A DNA stretch of 64,000 bases from Tridacna crocea (GCA_943736015.1 OX031062.1:29857462-29921461), one strand, 5' to 3'. Shown: positions 45,556 through 56,860, counted from the stretch's first letter. The notes: generated from the letters alone by a model not told the origin. Translations and numbers: made by a program.

Positions 45556-45930
45556 CGTTATCCCTTTACCCCATAAGGCATTTCTATGGTATCTTTAACC
45601 CTTAAAGCGCTGGAACCGACTTAACTTGTTTTTGTGGATAGTGTAGATCAAGATCAGACTGCACAGAATATGCAGTCTGATCTTAGATCTACATTGTCCA
45701 CTATTTTGTTACATATTCTGGAAAAGAAAAAACTTGGTACAGAAATATATCAGATGATTTTCCTGTTTAAAAATGTCTCTTGTTTTAATTCAGCACTTTA
45801 AGGGCTAATTGACCCTAAATAACAGCATAGAAAACATTGTGACAAAAGGTGAAATTGCTCGTCACGAGCAATTTCACCTTTTGTAACAATGTTTTCCACG
45901 AGTATCTATGGAGTAAAAATCAGATATATG
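45556..45930 (-). mobile_element. Pal-B MITE split by Pal-C
   Basis: Starts CCCTTTACCCCATAAGGCAT; the Pal-C copy 45595-45812 sits at its internal TTAA. It continues CCCTAAATAACAGCA with an internal deletion, then palindrome 45827-45893 (one mismatch). Confidence 0.85.
45595..45812 (+). mobile_element. Pal-C MITE, full length 218 bp
   Basis: TTAACCCTTAAAGCGCTGGA start, CAGCACTTTAAGGGCTAA end, central palindrome GATCAGACTGCA...TGCAGTCTGATC; TTAA left and TTGA right flank. Confidence 0.88.
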
Positions 45931-46135
45931 TATATCCACTATATATCCACCTTAGCAAACATACCTTTGTGTCTCGACTCATCAATGGTTAAACTTTAAA
46001 ATTCCTAGCCACATTGCCATGTGTAACCATATGGCAAAAGAAGAAATCAGTGTTGTTGAATTTCTCCTTCAATGACTACAATGTTTTCAAAAATAAAAAA
46101 AAGATAATGAAGGTAATCAGTTACATAAAATGAAA

Positions 46136-46360
46136 TTAACCCTTTAACAAACAATCCTGTATTCAATAATTCCATGGAAAGGGTGATTGAAAACAATATG
46201 GGAAAAGGAGAAAATGCTGTTACCCAGCATTTTTTCCTTTTCCCACAATATTTTCTATCTATTCAGGGATCTAATCGTGATTAGATTTAAATGAACTTGT
46301 TGTCTGAACATGCCTTTATTTGTACAAGTCTACAGTTTTGTTGTGTGGTAAAGAGGTTAA
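46136..46360 (+). mobile_element. Pal-A MITE, full length
   Basis: Flanks diverged, palindrome loop GCTGTTACCCAGC; TTAA at both ends. Confidence 0.87.
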
Positions 46361-46426
46361 GTAAATTAAAATTCAATGATCTCTACCTTCAGTTTAAAAT
46401 CTACAACAAATGAAATAGAAGATAGA

Positions 46427-46878
46427 ACACGGCGGGGAATCACGTGACACAACAACAACAAGAATGACCGTTATTTGAAAAAATTCCCCGGCTTCAGGTA
46501 AGAAAATCTTCAATAATTCCGTTAATACATGACCGATTGGAACTTGGTTTAAAGCAGAGAAAGGGGAAGAACTCCAGGGATTTGCTTGATGTGTTAGATT
46601 TTTTTAAACAACACCTGATAAAAAAGTTATTGACGAGCAAACAAATTTTTTACCCTGGATAATTTGTTTGCTCGTCAATAACTTTTTTATCAGGTGTTGT
46701 TTAAAAAATCTAACACATCAAGCAAATCCCTGGAGTCCTTCCGCCTTCTCTGCTTCAAACCAAATTCCAATCGGTCACATATTAATGGAATTATTTAAGA
46801 TTTTCTTATCTGAAGTTGGGGAATTTTTTTCAAATAACGGTCATTGTTGTTGTTGAGTCGCGTGATTCCTCGCCGTGT
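46427..46878. mobile_element. 452-bp foldback element
   Basis: Two arms of about 215 bp, near-identical reverse complements, meet around a short loop at 46645-46660. Ends read ACACGGCGGGGAATCACG and its complement CGTGATTCCTCGCCGTGT. A target duplication is not clear. A palindrome this long and little diverged suggests recent origin. Confidence 0.85.
46655..46662. other. Loop of the 452-bp foldback
   Basis: The short unpaired centre (ACCCTGGA) between the two long arms. Confidence 0.5.
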
Positions 46879-46913
46879 AGAAGGAGGCTAATTATAATGA
46901 TTAAGGACTTCAG

Positions 46914-47142
46914 TTAACCCATTACCACACAATCCCTACTTTTGATGCCCCGGAGAAAGAAGCCTTTTGAAAACACTGTAGGAAAACGAGAAAATGCTGG
47001 TAACCAGCATTTTCTCCTTTTCCCACAGTGTTTTCTACCCTTTCCAGAACAAATTTCAATTTTTCAGTCACCTTTATTTTGTCGTCTGCAAATCCTTTCA
47101 ATTTGAATCAGTCTAAAATTTTGTCGTGTGGGAAAGAGTTAA
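46914..47142 (+). mobile_element. Pal-A MITE, full length 229 bp
   Basis: CACTGTAGG/CCCACAGTG partly arm-matched; close relative of the copy at 27515. Confidence 0.93.
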
Positions 47143-47385
47143 GAAAATGAAACACATTAAAGTTTTGTATGACAACATAAAATGTTTTCTTCGAGCATAT
47201 ATCAAAAGAATTTATGAAAGTGAGCCATTGAGTATTGAAAATAGAATCTAGACAGGACATACAATGAGATCCAAAATATTGCTGAGATTTCTTATCTAGT
47301 TCCTACATGTACATAGAAGCCTTCACACAGTGGATGTGGAAATGGAGAGTACGAATTACAAGTATTTTGTTTTTCGCAGATGTTT

Positions 47386-47613
47386 TTAAATCTTTACCAA
47401 ACAACAAAATTATAGACTGGTCCAAATTGAAAGCATTTGCAGACGACAAAATGAATGTGATGAAAGAAATGATATTTGTTTAGGAAGGGAAGAAAAAATT
47501 GTGGGAAAAGGAGAAAATGCTGGTTACCAGCATTTTCTCCTTTTCCCACACTGTTTTCAAAAGCCTTCTCCTACAAGGTCGTTAAAACATGGGACTGTGT
47601 GGTAATGGGTTAA
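47386..47613 (-). mobile_element. Pal-A MITE, full length
   Basis: Good palindrome; TTAAATCTTTACCAAACAAC start. Confidence 0.92.
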
Positions 47614-47619
47614 AACAAA

Positions 47620-47960
47620 ACCAGTAGACACTACAGACACCTTGGTGCCAAAGAAACACGAATGCTTGTGAGAGGCAATATCTCCTCTTGCCACATTGTT
47701 TTCACTTGAACTCAAGGTGCAACTATTTACCGGACGACAAAGGTTTTGACCTGTCCAAATGGAAGCATTTGTACAGAACATGTTTAAAAAGACTTTAAAA
47801 AGAAATTAATTAAGGTTACCTTTCTTACATTTTTACAATCCAATGTTCCATTAAGCCTGGTGAAAGGGTATTTGCAAACATTTCGGGAAAGGAAAACATG
47901 TAAGCTGTATTTTCTTCCACAATTTCACAAGCATGTTTGCCTTTTCCCACAATGCTTTTA
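47620..47960. mobile_element. Decayed Pal-A remnants
   Basis: Fragments such as CGGACGACAAAGG with GTCCAAATGGAAGCATTTG, and CTTTTCCCACAATGCTTTT. Confidence 0.45.
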
Positions 47961-48364
47961 GCCTGTCATTTCAGGCACAAAACTTTATCATGTAGCAGCG
48001 AATAGACAGGTTTAACTCCCCAATGACAACATAATCATTATAACATTTGCAATTATACACTATTCTTAAATATACATAACTCTATGTACAAACCAAATTA
48101 TTCACATCATCAACACAATATTTCATACAGCTGGTACAAAAATGTAAATAAATTGCTCAACAACAAAGTTTACAATATATTAAAAAATGTGATTATAAGA
48201 TATAATTATGAAACAAAGACAAAATAGTACATTTGCTATTGCAATTGTTCAAAATACTGGCCCAGTACCCTTGTTTTAAAGGAACAATAATATTCCAGAT
48301 CCATACATTCATTCACAACAATATTTCTTGCAGAAGTATACAACTTTTTTAAACTTTTTAACTA
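47961..48364. other. No feature seen
   Basis: AT-rich intergenic sequence. Confidence 0.5.
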
Positions 48365-48579
48365 GCAATGTAGGTTAAAACCTATCTGAATTGAAAATAT
48401 TTGCAGTTGACAAATAAATAGGACTCAAAAACAGAAATTTCTCTTTTGAAGTGTTGGGAAAAATCAAAGGAGAAGAAGAGAATGCTGGTAATCAGTATTT
48501 TCTCCTTTTCCCACAATTTTTCCATAGTCCATCTTTCTAAGGGTCATTAAAACTTGAGGTTTGTGTGGTCATGGGTTAA
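48365..48579 (-). mobile_element. Pal-A MITE, diverged
   Basis: Right half well kept, ending GTCATGGGTTAA. Confidence 0.75.
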
Positions 48580-48599
48580 GTATTCTAAGGATATACATC

Positions 48600-49032
48600 A
48601 TGATGACATCCCATAGTTCCCTGTGAGAGCCCAACAGAGCATGATATCAAGTGCCTAGAAAAAACTTCCTAAGCCTTTACACCAACTACCTCAACAGCTC
48701 TATGTGATCTCTCTTATCATCAAGAAAACAGTTGGAAAAAGACAATCCTGATTTTCAGTTTCAAACAATTATATGTTTTCTTCAGGGTCACAGAATCATA
48801 AGATGGTCTGCAAAAGGTTATCTGTAGCTGTTTGTGGGTCTTTGAAAAGGAACATGTCCTGCTATCAAAAATAGCTTCAATAAATGCCAGGAAAGTATAA
48901 ACATAAATAAAGGATATCAAGTTAAACATCAGTGAATCTATATATGAGAGGCACACTGGCATAAGGGGGTTTCCAGCATCCGCAGAAATTGTTGACCCAG
49001 GCCAGCCTGCTAAGTCTGTACAACTTGTGTGC
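48600..49032. other. No gene seen
   Basis: Only a small repeat fragment (TTGACCCAGGCCAGCC near 48990). Confidence 0.45.
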
Positions 49033-49260
49033 TTAACCCTTTACTCCATACATACTCATTTCTACTCATTGCTTGTAGGAGTCTTTGGAAAACATAGTGG
49101 CAAAAGGTGAAATTGCTCTTGACGAGCAATTTCACCTTTTGCCACAATGTTTTCTATGCTATCAAAAGGTGTCAATACACATAAGAAACAGCTTCATCCT
49201 TGCTGTTATTTAGGATCAATTTGAGATACCATAGAAATGCCTTATGGGGTTAAGGGTTAA
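49033..49260 (+). mobile_element. Pal-B MITE, full length 228 bp
   Basis: TTAACCCTTTACTCCATACA start, palindrome centred at 49121 (88 bp from the start), end GGGTTAAGGGTTAA. Confidence 0.92.
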
Positions 49261-49485
49261 CTCTTTACTAAACAACCGATCTTTGGAATGGACCAAATTG
49301 AAAGCGTTTGCAGACAACAAAATAAATGCAACTAAAAAATTGAAATATGGTTTAAGAAGGGTTGAAAACATTGTGGGAAAATGAGAAAATGCTGGTAACC
49401 AGCATTTTCTCCTTTTCCCACAATGTTTTCAAAAGGCTTTTTCCTCAGGGTCATTAAAAGTTGTCATAGTGTGGTAAAGGCTTAA
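49257..49485 (-). mobile_element. Pal-A MITE, full length, chained to Pal-B
   Basis: Shares TTAA with Pal-B on the left and with another Pal-A on the right. Confidence 0.92.
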
Positions 49486-49694
49486 CTACTTTTGACGACC
49501 CTGAGAAAGAAGCCTTTAGAAAACATTGTGGGAAAAGGAGAAAATGCTGGTAATCAGCATTTTCTCCTTTGCCCACAATGTTTTTCTTCCTTTTCCAAAA
49601 CAAATTTCAAATAATCAGTCACTTTTATTTTGTCGTCTGCAGATGCTCTCGATTTTGGACTAGCCTCAAATATTCTTGTTTGGTAATGAGTTAA
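49482..49694 (+). mobile_element. Pal-A MITE, third in chain
   Basis: First 16 or so bases missing after TTAA; the rest is intact. Confidence 0.9.
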
Positions 49695-50019
49695 GGCAAT
49701 TTTTTTGCATGATAAAGGACTATTCTATCTGATGCTACAGTTGTTTGTGTTTATAAAAACAAGGATTTTAAGGTAAGTATAATGCACTTCCCCCTTTTTC
49801 CAAAGCATAGCTCTCATGTACACAAAGTCATACAGATATAAAACATAAAAAAAAAACCAATTTCCCACACCTCTTTGCAGAGATCTCTACAAATTGTTGG
49901 ACAATTTTAGCACTAGTAAAACCCATCACCAAATTTTATGTCAAGTTGTTACCATTTACCTTTTTGCAGAATTTATGCAAAGTCGTCTTTTATTAGTTTA
50001 AGGTAAAAATGCAACATTT
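49695..50019. other. No feature seen
   Basis: AT-rich sequence before the 35-bp array. Confidence 0.45.
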
Positions 50020-50335
50020 CTTTATTTTGCTAGAAAATTAACCTAGTAATTTTTTGCTACAAAAATAACACTAGTTTTAGTGCTAATTTGCTAGGAAATA
50101 ACACTACTTCCAGTCGTATTTGGCTAGAAATTAACAATAGTTTTTGTACTATTTTGCTTGAAAATAATCAGTTCTAGCATTATTTTGATAGAATATATTT
50201 CTAGTTCAAAAACTATTTTGCAAGAAAATAACCAGAAATCTACCACTGACAGAAAATATTTCTAGTTCAAGAACTATTTTGCCAGAAAATAACCCTAGTT
50301 CTAGTACTGTTTTGGTAGAAATTAACTCCAGTCTA
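50020..50335. repeat. Degenerate tandem array of about 35 bp
   Basis: Repeated AATAACACTAGTTCTAGTAC / ATTTTGCTAGAA-like units, eight or so, strongly diverged. No coding potential seen. Confidence 0.7.
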
Positions 50336-50394
50336 GATCATGGAGAATAGCATAATCATTGCTTTGAAAACTCATTTGCTTATATTTGCCCTTT

Positions 50395-50612
50395 ACCAGG
50401 TGAGAAAATATCAGACTTATTTATATTGACCACAATTGGAGGCAACATATTACATGTGGCTCAAATGGTGGAAATTGTCTGACAGGGTAGAAAACATTGT
50501 GGGAAAAGAAGAAAATGCTGGTTACCAGTATTTTCACCTATTTCCAAAAAATTTTAAGGAGACTTCTTTTTAAGGGTTTTCAAAATTTAGAAATTTTATG
50601 GTGAAAGGTTTC
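50395..50612 (-). mobile_element. Pal-A MITE, diverged
   Basis: First palindrome arm good, second eroded. Confidence 0.7.
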
Positions 50613-50639
50613 AATATTGTCGTAAAGTGGACATTGCTC

Positions 50640-51355
50640 ATGACCAGTAATTTCATGTTAAGTAAAACAGTTACTGCTCTCAGAAGTGGTCCACTTGAGG
50701 ACAAGAAATTATCCAAGTTTTAGCATGATGATACAGATGGCAATGTGGACAAAAAAAGAGGCAAGCTTAAAGTGAAAAATCTGTGTGTGATGTTATATTG
50801 GGTCTGTATTACTCTATGTAAAGAAACTATTTGGCACTATGTTTTATACTGGCTTATGATTAGTGCTGAAGCTATAAAGGGATTTTCAAGATAGATTTTA
50901 GAGCTGAATGATACAACACTATAGAACTAGAATTTCACTGTAGAGAAACTCAGGAAAATTTCATGGTATATTGCTCTTTATCTGTGGACAATTTACCTGT
51001 TCCTCACCATTTATTTAAAGGTTTTTAACTTCATAAGTATCAAAATATGCCTTAATGCAAGTATTAATGAACAAATTTGAGGTAGCTTCAGAAAATGGCA
51101 TCTGTATAAAATAAAAGATGGGTTCTCCTAAGAACCCAATTACTTGAAGACGTAAAAAAGGTAGCAACAAAATTTTCTCATTTCTCCAAGACACTAACAT
51201 GCACGAGCAGTTTCTCCTCGTGAAGTGTTTTGACAAGTTTGCATTTTATAAAACCTTATTTTTTAACTTATGCTACTTAACATTTATATTCTACAAGCAC
51301 ATTTTTGAAATCTATTCCAGGATGTAATGGATTAACATCTTAATGCAATGTAAAA
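50640..51355. other. No feature seen
   Basis: AT-rich intergenic sequence without recognisable repeats or exons. Confidence 0.45.
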
Positions 51356-51680
51356 ATGAAACTCTTCACCAAAATACAAAATTTTAGAAAAGTTCAAATT
51401 CAAAGCAAACTCTAGATGACAAAATAAATGTGACTCAAAAATTGAAATTTTCTTTGGGACGGATAGAAAAGATTGCGGAAAAAGAGAGAATGTAGGTTGG
51501 AATTGTAAGCATGTGCAGACGACACAATAAATGTAGCTGAAAAATTGAAACTTGTATTGGGAAGGGTAGAAAACACCATGGGAAAAGGAGAAACCAGCAT
51601 TTTCTCCTTTTCCCACAATGTTTTCAGTAGGGTTTTTTCTCAGGGTCGTTAAAAGTCGGGATTGTGTGGTAAAAGGTTAA
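51356..51680 (-). mobile_element. Chimeric Pal-A, two left parts
   Basis: A truncated copy (51356-51500) is followed by a second left flank and a shortened palindrome, ending AAAAGGTTAA. Confidence 0.75.
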
Positions 51681-51907
51681 AAGTCTGGATCATATGGGAT
51701 AGGGTTAATACCTCTAATTTTGCCTGTATGTGAAAATTTCATGTCTGGTGATGATGACATGGAACGGACATTGCACATCACACCCTGAGTGTTGAAATCC
51801 ACACTGACCGTGTGTATGTAACGAGGCATCTCATTGGACGGACTTATCTCTTTATACATAGCTATAAAACACCTGTGGTACCTTTACCTGTGCTACCTGA
51901 CAAAATC

Positions 51908-52140
51908 CGGGCTTGTATTCACAATCCATTCATAACATCTTTCTCAGTCCTAGTCTAAATCCTTTTTCTTAATTTGAATGTAACAACTTTTGACTGGCTA
52001 AACCTGTTAAAAATTACACAACTTCTGATTGGATAAACTAAATAGTTTAGCCTATCATGAGTTGTGTAACTTTAAATTTAGAATATCTTGAAGAATAAGA
52101 CTAAAAATGGTCTTAGAACAGTTGGTAGATACAAACCGTG
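51908..52140. mobile_element. Pal-D foldback MITE
   Basis: Centre ACTTCTGATTGGATAAACTA; a partial duplication of the left core precedes it. Confidence 0.78.
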
Positions 52141-52530
52141 GGCCCCATTTCACAAAAAACATAAAAATATCATATTTTGCTCAAGTCTGCAGACAGACCC
52201 CATTTCTGACTTGAGACAAGTTTTTTAATTTAGATCCATTTTACTTATATTAACAGACTTAGGTAACATTCTCAATTTTTAGACTGGCACAACATTTCAA
52301 ACTCAACTCTGCAAAATAATGAACTCAATCTGTTAAAATGATTTAATTCCATTATTTTATTGAGCCGAGTCTGAAACACTGTGTCAACTTAGAATTTGAG
52401 AATGTTTTTAAGTCTCTTAATGTCAGTGAACTGCATCAGAAATAACAAAGTCAACTTAATTTGAAACACAAGTCTGTAAGCAGAATTCAGCAAAATATGA
52501 GACTTAAGTTTTTCCTGGAAATCAAGCCAT
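52139..52530. repeat. Foldback repeat of about 390 bp
   Basis: ATCATATTTTGCTCAAGTCT near the left is mirrored by AGCAAAATATGAGACTTAAG at the right; imperfect. Confidence 0.55.
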
Positions 52531-52842
52531 GGTGTTCTCTCTAAATTAATCAAATAGCCTTATGTGTGTTTATGTGTTATGGTGTGTTTCCTTTTGCTAT
52601 TACTGAATTTTGTTTTGATTCTTCTATTATTATAGGAAGAAAAAAAAAACAAGAACATTGCATGGAAGAAGAATAATTTCAAAAAGGAGAATAACTGTGT
52701 CAAGACTATTTTGAAGGTTACCTGCCCTTCAAGCCACATCTTGAAATCTATACCTTCAGAATACTATCCAGAAATATGACGTTTTAACACCATGACAATC
52801 CAGAAAATTAAAGTGCTGTGACAATATTCTAACATTTTCCTC

Positions 52843-53077
52843 TTAACTCTTTACCACATGAGAAAATTTTAGACTGGTCCAAATTGGAAGCATTAAATTT
52901 TGCAGACGACAAAATAAAGGTGACTGAAAATTTGAAATTTGTTCTGGGAAGGATAGAAAACCCTGTGGGAAAAGGAGAAAATGCTGGTTACCAGCACTTT
53001 CTCCTTTTCCAACAGTGTTTTCAAAAGGCTTCTTTCTCAGGGGCGTCAAAAGTTGGGATTGTGTAGTATTGGGTTAA
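52843..53077 (-). mobile_element. Pal-A MITE, full length
   Basis: A six-base insertion in the left flank; shares TTAA with the next copy. Confidence 0.9.
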
Positions 53078-53300
53078 CTCTTGACCACATGAGAAAATTT
53101 TAGCCCAGTCTAAATGGAAAGCATGTGCAGACAAAATAAATGTGACTGAAAAATTGAAATTTGCTTTGGGAAGGGTAGAAAACATTGTGGGAAAAGGAGA
53201 AAATAATGGTTACCAGCATTTTTCTGCTTTTCCCACAATGTTTTCTCAAGGCTTCCTTCTCAGGGTTGTCAAAAGTAGGGATTTTGTGGTGAAAGGTTAA
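53074..53300 (-). mobile_element. Pal-A MITE, full length, chained
   Basis: Same orientation as its neighbour; GTGAAAGGTTAA end. Confidence 0.92.
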
Positions 53301-53337
53301 ACAGCCTAGCCAGGAAAAACCTCTGAAAACCAACTGT

Positions 53338-53567
53338 CTAGACCCTTTACCATACAATTCCAGATTTTAACAGCCCTTAGCAAGAAAAGTTTTGAAAACA
53401 TTGTGGGAAAAGAAGAAAATGCTGGTTACCAGCATTTTCTCTTTTTCCCACAATGTTTTCTGCTCTTGCAAGGAAAAAATGTGTCTTTTTTCCACTTTTA
53501 CTTTTTTCGTCCGCATTCGCTTTCAATTAGGACAAGTCTAAAATTTTGTCATTTGGTAAAGAGTAAA
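53338..53567 (+). mobile_element. Pal-A MITE, TTAA flanks eroded
   Basis: Good palindrome with one mismatch (AGAAG/CTCTT); ends ATTTGGTAAAGAGTAAA. Confidence 0.87.
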
Positions 53568-53928
53568 TAGTCTTCAAATTTTTCAACCTTTGAACAAATT
53601 ATATTACAAAATGTTTTCTTTCAGCACTCCCATCCTGTAGACATAACTCTGAGGTGAAGATACAATGTCTGTGTTAATTGCAAATTCAACTATTAAATTT
53701 CAGATCTGCTACATGGCAACTGTTTCCTGATTCCACCAAATACTTTATGAAAGCTGAGTAAATAACAATAAAATGACTTTTAAAAAAAAAATGAATAAAA
53801 TGATGCACTGGCATAAAAGGTTACAAATATTGCAAAAGGCATAGATCTAGTCAAAAAAATAGATAAAATGAAGACTGAAACAGATGAATGGTAATTAAAA
53901 AAAAATAATATGTAAAAACAAATTAAAA

Positions 53929-54245
53929 CCAGAGCTATCACTAAACGTGGTTATACCCCCCAACAGCTCCTTGTCACAAAACAGGTCTTTGTCAAAGAAT
54001 GCAGAATGATTTAGTACAAAAGTAAGAGTTGAAAAAAAAAAAATCAAGGGGAGGTAATTCTGCAACAAAATGCAGCAGGGTCATGAAAATTACACATGCA
54101 TAACTTCATATAGGAACACTATGTAAAATTGAGGTCAGTACCTGAAAAACTGTATTTCCCCAGACAAATTTGTGTCTACAGATAGACTGACAGACAGCCA
54201 TGGTGATTCCATTATACCCGCCTCAACTTCATGTGGGGGGGTAAA
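53929..54245 (+). repeat. Dispersed repeat of about 315 bp
   Basis: Begins AGAGCTATCACTAAACGTGG with CCCCCCAACAGCTCC and ends ATTATACCCGCCTCAACTT, a layout I associate with common bivalve repeats (recalled). Confidence 0.5.
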
Positions 54246-54527
54246 ATAAAAATACAGTGGGTCAATTTCATAAACATGAGATAAATGTTATTTTACACAA
54301 ATTTAAATGTAAAGATAGAATCTTGATAAATAAAATCAAGTTTCTACATTAAAGTACATAACTATAAAACTTTTTTTAAATGATTATAATATCTAAGTTG
54401 TGAAGAATCAGTCTTATATACAAATTGTACAGTTCCTCATGTGTGGATTTAACAATGTAAATATCTAGTCAAAATCTAGTTTCACAAACAAAACACAGAA
54501 TACTACAGTTACAGTAAATGGTCTGTA

Positions 54528-54602
54528 ATATGCCAAAAGGGGCAAAAGGACATTTGCTTAAAGAGTCATTCCGGATCAGTCTGTGAACTCCACACAGACT
54601 AA
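54528..54602. repeat. Short palindromic repeat (GATCAGTCTGTG type)
   Basis: GGATCAGTCTGTG and CACAGACTAATCAG face each other; a related fragment lies at 54893-54960. Confidence 0.5.
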
Positions 54603-54624
54603 TCAGAAACAACACTTTCCATTT

Positions 54625-54850
54625 TTAACTCTTTCCCAAACAACAAATTTTGGACTCTTCCAAATCGAAAGAGTTTGCAGATGACAATTTTAGATTTTGA
54701 GAAAAAGGCAGAAATTTCTCAAAAAGGGTAGAAAACACTGTGGGAAAAGGAGAAATTGCTCGTTACGAGCAATTTCTCCTTTTCCCACAGTGTTTTCAAG
54801 ACTTTTACTGCAGACACGTAAAAACCAGGGCTTGTTTGGGAAAGGGTTAA
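54625..54850 (-). mobile_element. Pal-A MITE with perfect 67-bp palindrome, TTGCTCGT subtype
   Basis: Palindrome 54731-54797 has 33-bp arms with no mismatch and CACTGT/ACAGTG outer variant. Confidence 0.94.
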
Positions 54851-55019
54851 ATAATTATCTATTTTGCACAAGTCTACAGAATGACAAATTTTAGTGCAGT
54901 GGCAAAGTGCCATCTCAGATCAGCCTGCGCCCGAGACGACATTTTTACGTAAATGTCTGAATGCACCTTTTCGCATGTTGCATGCCAAATATATTAACCA
55001 ATTACCATACATTTACATC

Positions 55020-55225
55020 TCTTAGCCCTCAACCCCTTTTAAACAATCCTGAGTCTTAACAAGTCTGAAAAAAAAAAATCCTTTTAATCCGGTGGTAAAA
55101 GGAGAAAATACTTGTGACAGCATTTTCTCCTTATTCCACAATGTTTTCTTCCTGTCAAAGACAGCTGTCGATTTGAATAGTCATGCAAATACAAGTGTAC
55201 CATTTTGTTGTGTGATAAAGCTAAC
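55020..55225 (+). mobile_element. Pal-A MITE, diverged
   Basis: Palindrome remnant at 55090-55150 and TTGTGTGATAAAG tail. Confidence 0.65.
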
Positions 55226-55407
55226 CAAATGAAAAAAATTATGAAAGAATCAGCAGATGAAAAACCAGACCTGGCTCAAATGATAAAATTTGTTTATGTA
55301 AGGTTCAAAACATGTCAGAAAGTTAAAACTGCTAATTACAAGCCGCCTTTCTTTTTCACATAATGTTTTCAAAAAAGTTCTTCCTGACCCAATTGTATAG
55401 TGAAAAG

Positions 55408-55636
55408 TTAACCCTTTACCAAACAATCCCTGGTTTTTACGACCCTGAGATAGAAGCGTTTTGAAAACTTTGTGAGAAAAGGAGAAAATGCTGGTAACCA
55501 GCATCTTCTCCTTTTCCCATTATGTTTTATACACCGCTGGAAACAAATTTCAATTATTGAGTTATATTTATTTTGTTGTCTGCAGGTGCTTTCAAGTTGG
55601 ACCAGTCTAAAATTTTGTCGTTTGGTAAAGGATTAA
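55408..55636 (+). mobile_element. Pal-A MITE, full length 229 bp
   Basis: TTAACCCTTTACCAAACAAT start and TAAAGGATTAA end. Confidence 0.93.
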
Positions 55637-55779
55637 GGTTCCTGCAGCACATAGCACTTGAAAACAGCGTTGTAAAGAGAGCTAGTACTTGTTACAAACA
55701 ACTGTTCCTTTTCCCATATGCTTTCAATATCCATTTCTATACTGGCATTTTCCCTTTCCTTTTTATATATAACATCTCC

Positions 55780-56214
55780 TTTTTACTTCTTTACCACATG
55801 ACAAAATTTTAGATGAAGATATAATGTAGTGCAAATGACAAAACAAGAGTGGTTCAAATAATGAAACTTGGCTTTGAGCAGAAAGTAAAAAACTGGTTAT
55901 CAGCATTTTCTCTTTTTCCAGCAGTCTTTGCAAAAGCTGTCTTTCTCACTCTCCTTGAAACTCATGACTGTGCAGTACAGGGTCAACTCTTTACCAAATG
56001 ACAAAATTTTAGACTGGTCGAAATTGAAACCTTTTGCAGATGACACTTTAAATTTATCTCAAATGATTATAATTATTGCTTGTAAAAGTGTAGAAAACTT
56101 TGTGGGAAAAGGAGAAAATGCTAGTTATTAGCATTTTCTCCTTTTCCCACAATGTTTTCCAAAGGCTATTTCCCCAGGGTTGTTAAAACTCAGGATTATG
56201 TGGTAAAGAGTTAT
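55780..56214 (-). mobile_element. Truncated Pal-A followed by a full copy
   Basis: 55790-55985 is decayed. 55983-56214 is complete, with an arm-matched loop AATGCTAGTTATTAGCATT. Confidence 0.85.
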
Positions 56215-56422
56215 ACAAGAAATGACTAAAATTAGCCTGTATGGTAATGGGTTCACACATCACACACTCCTACAATGTTCCAGCCTCACAGATGAAATAG
56301 ATGATATTTACAATGCTGATGCTGTCCACTTCTACACATAGCACATCTGAAAATGAAAAAATCAGTACATGGTTAACAAAACACCACAAGCATGTCTGCT
56401 AATGCTCAGCTGTAAATACTTT

Positions 56423-56666
56423 TTAACCTTTTGCCACATAATCCCAAGTTATAATAACCCTACAGAAAAAGGCTTGAAAACAATGTGTAAAAAGGAGAAA
56501 ATGCTGGTTTTCATTTTCCGGTTTCCGGCATTTTCTCCTTTTCACACAATGTGTTTTTATCCTATTATCTACAAATTCCATCATTTGAGAGCCACATTTA
56601 AACTTTCATCTGCAAGTCTTTTCAATTCTAACAAGTCTACATTTTTGTTGTCAGGTAAAGAGTTAA
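56423..56666 (+). mobile_element. Pal-A MITE with enlarged loop
   Basis: The loop contains an extra CATTTTCCGG stretch; outer arm change GTGTAAAAAGG/CCTTTTCACAC is partly matched. Confidence 0.88.
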
Positions 56667-56860
56667 AGACGCATCTTTTCTTGTTTTCACCCAGTTTTGT
56701 AACCAAATTTTTCTTTATCTTATTAAACTATAATCATTCTAGTACCTCCATGCCAAAATGTTGCCCCCGAGGGTGGCAAAGTTGCACAGATTACAACGGA
56801 TAAAAAATGCACATCATTCCATTGTGGCTAGGCATAAAAATGACAACCACAGTTTCTGGT

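Noticed and set aside
52843-53049. Recurrent peptide-like frames (ENTVGKGENAGNQHFLLFPQCF) in many places on both strands
   Set aside because: They are translations of the Pal-A palindrome, which reads similarly on both strands because it is symmetric. No start, splice or conservation pattern supports coding.
56285-56350. Alternative last GON exon (acceptor-like TTTTCAG with cysteine-rich short frame)
   Set aside because: Does not match the conserved GON ending; the exon at 58492-58578 does, with correct phase.
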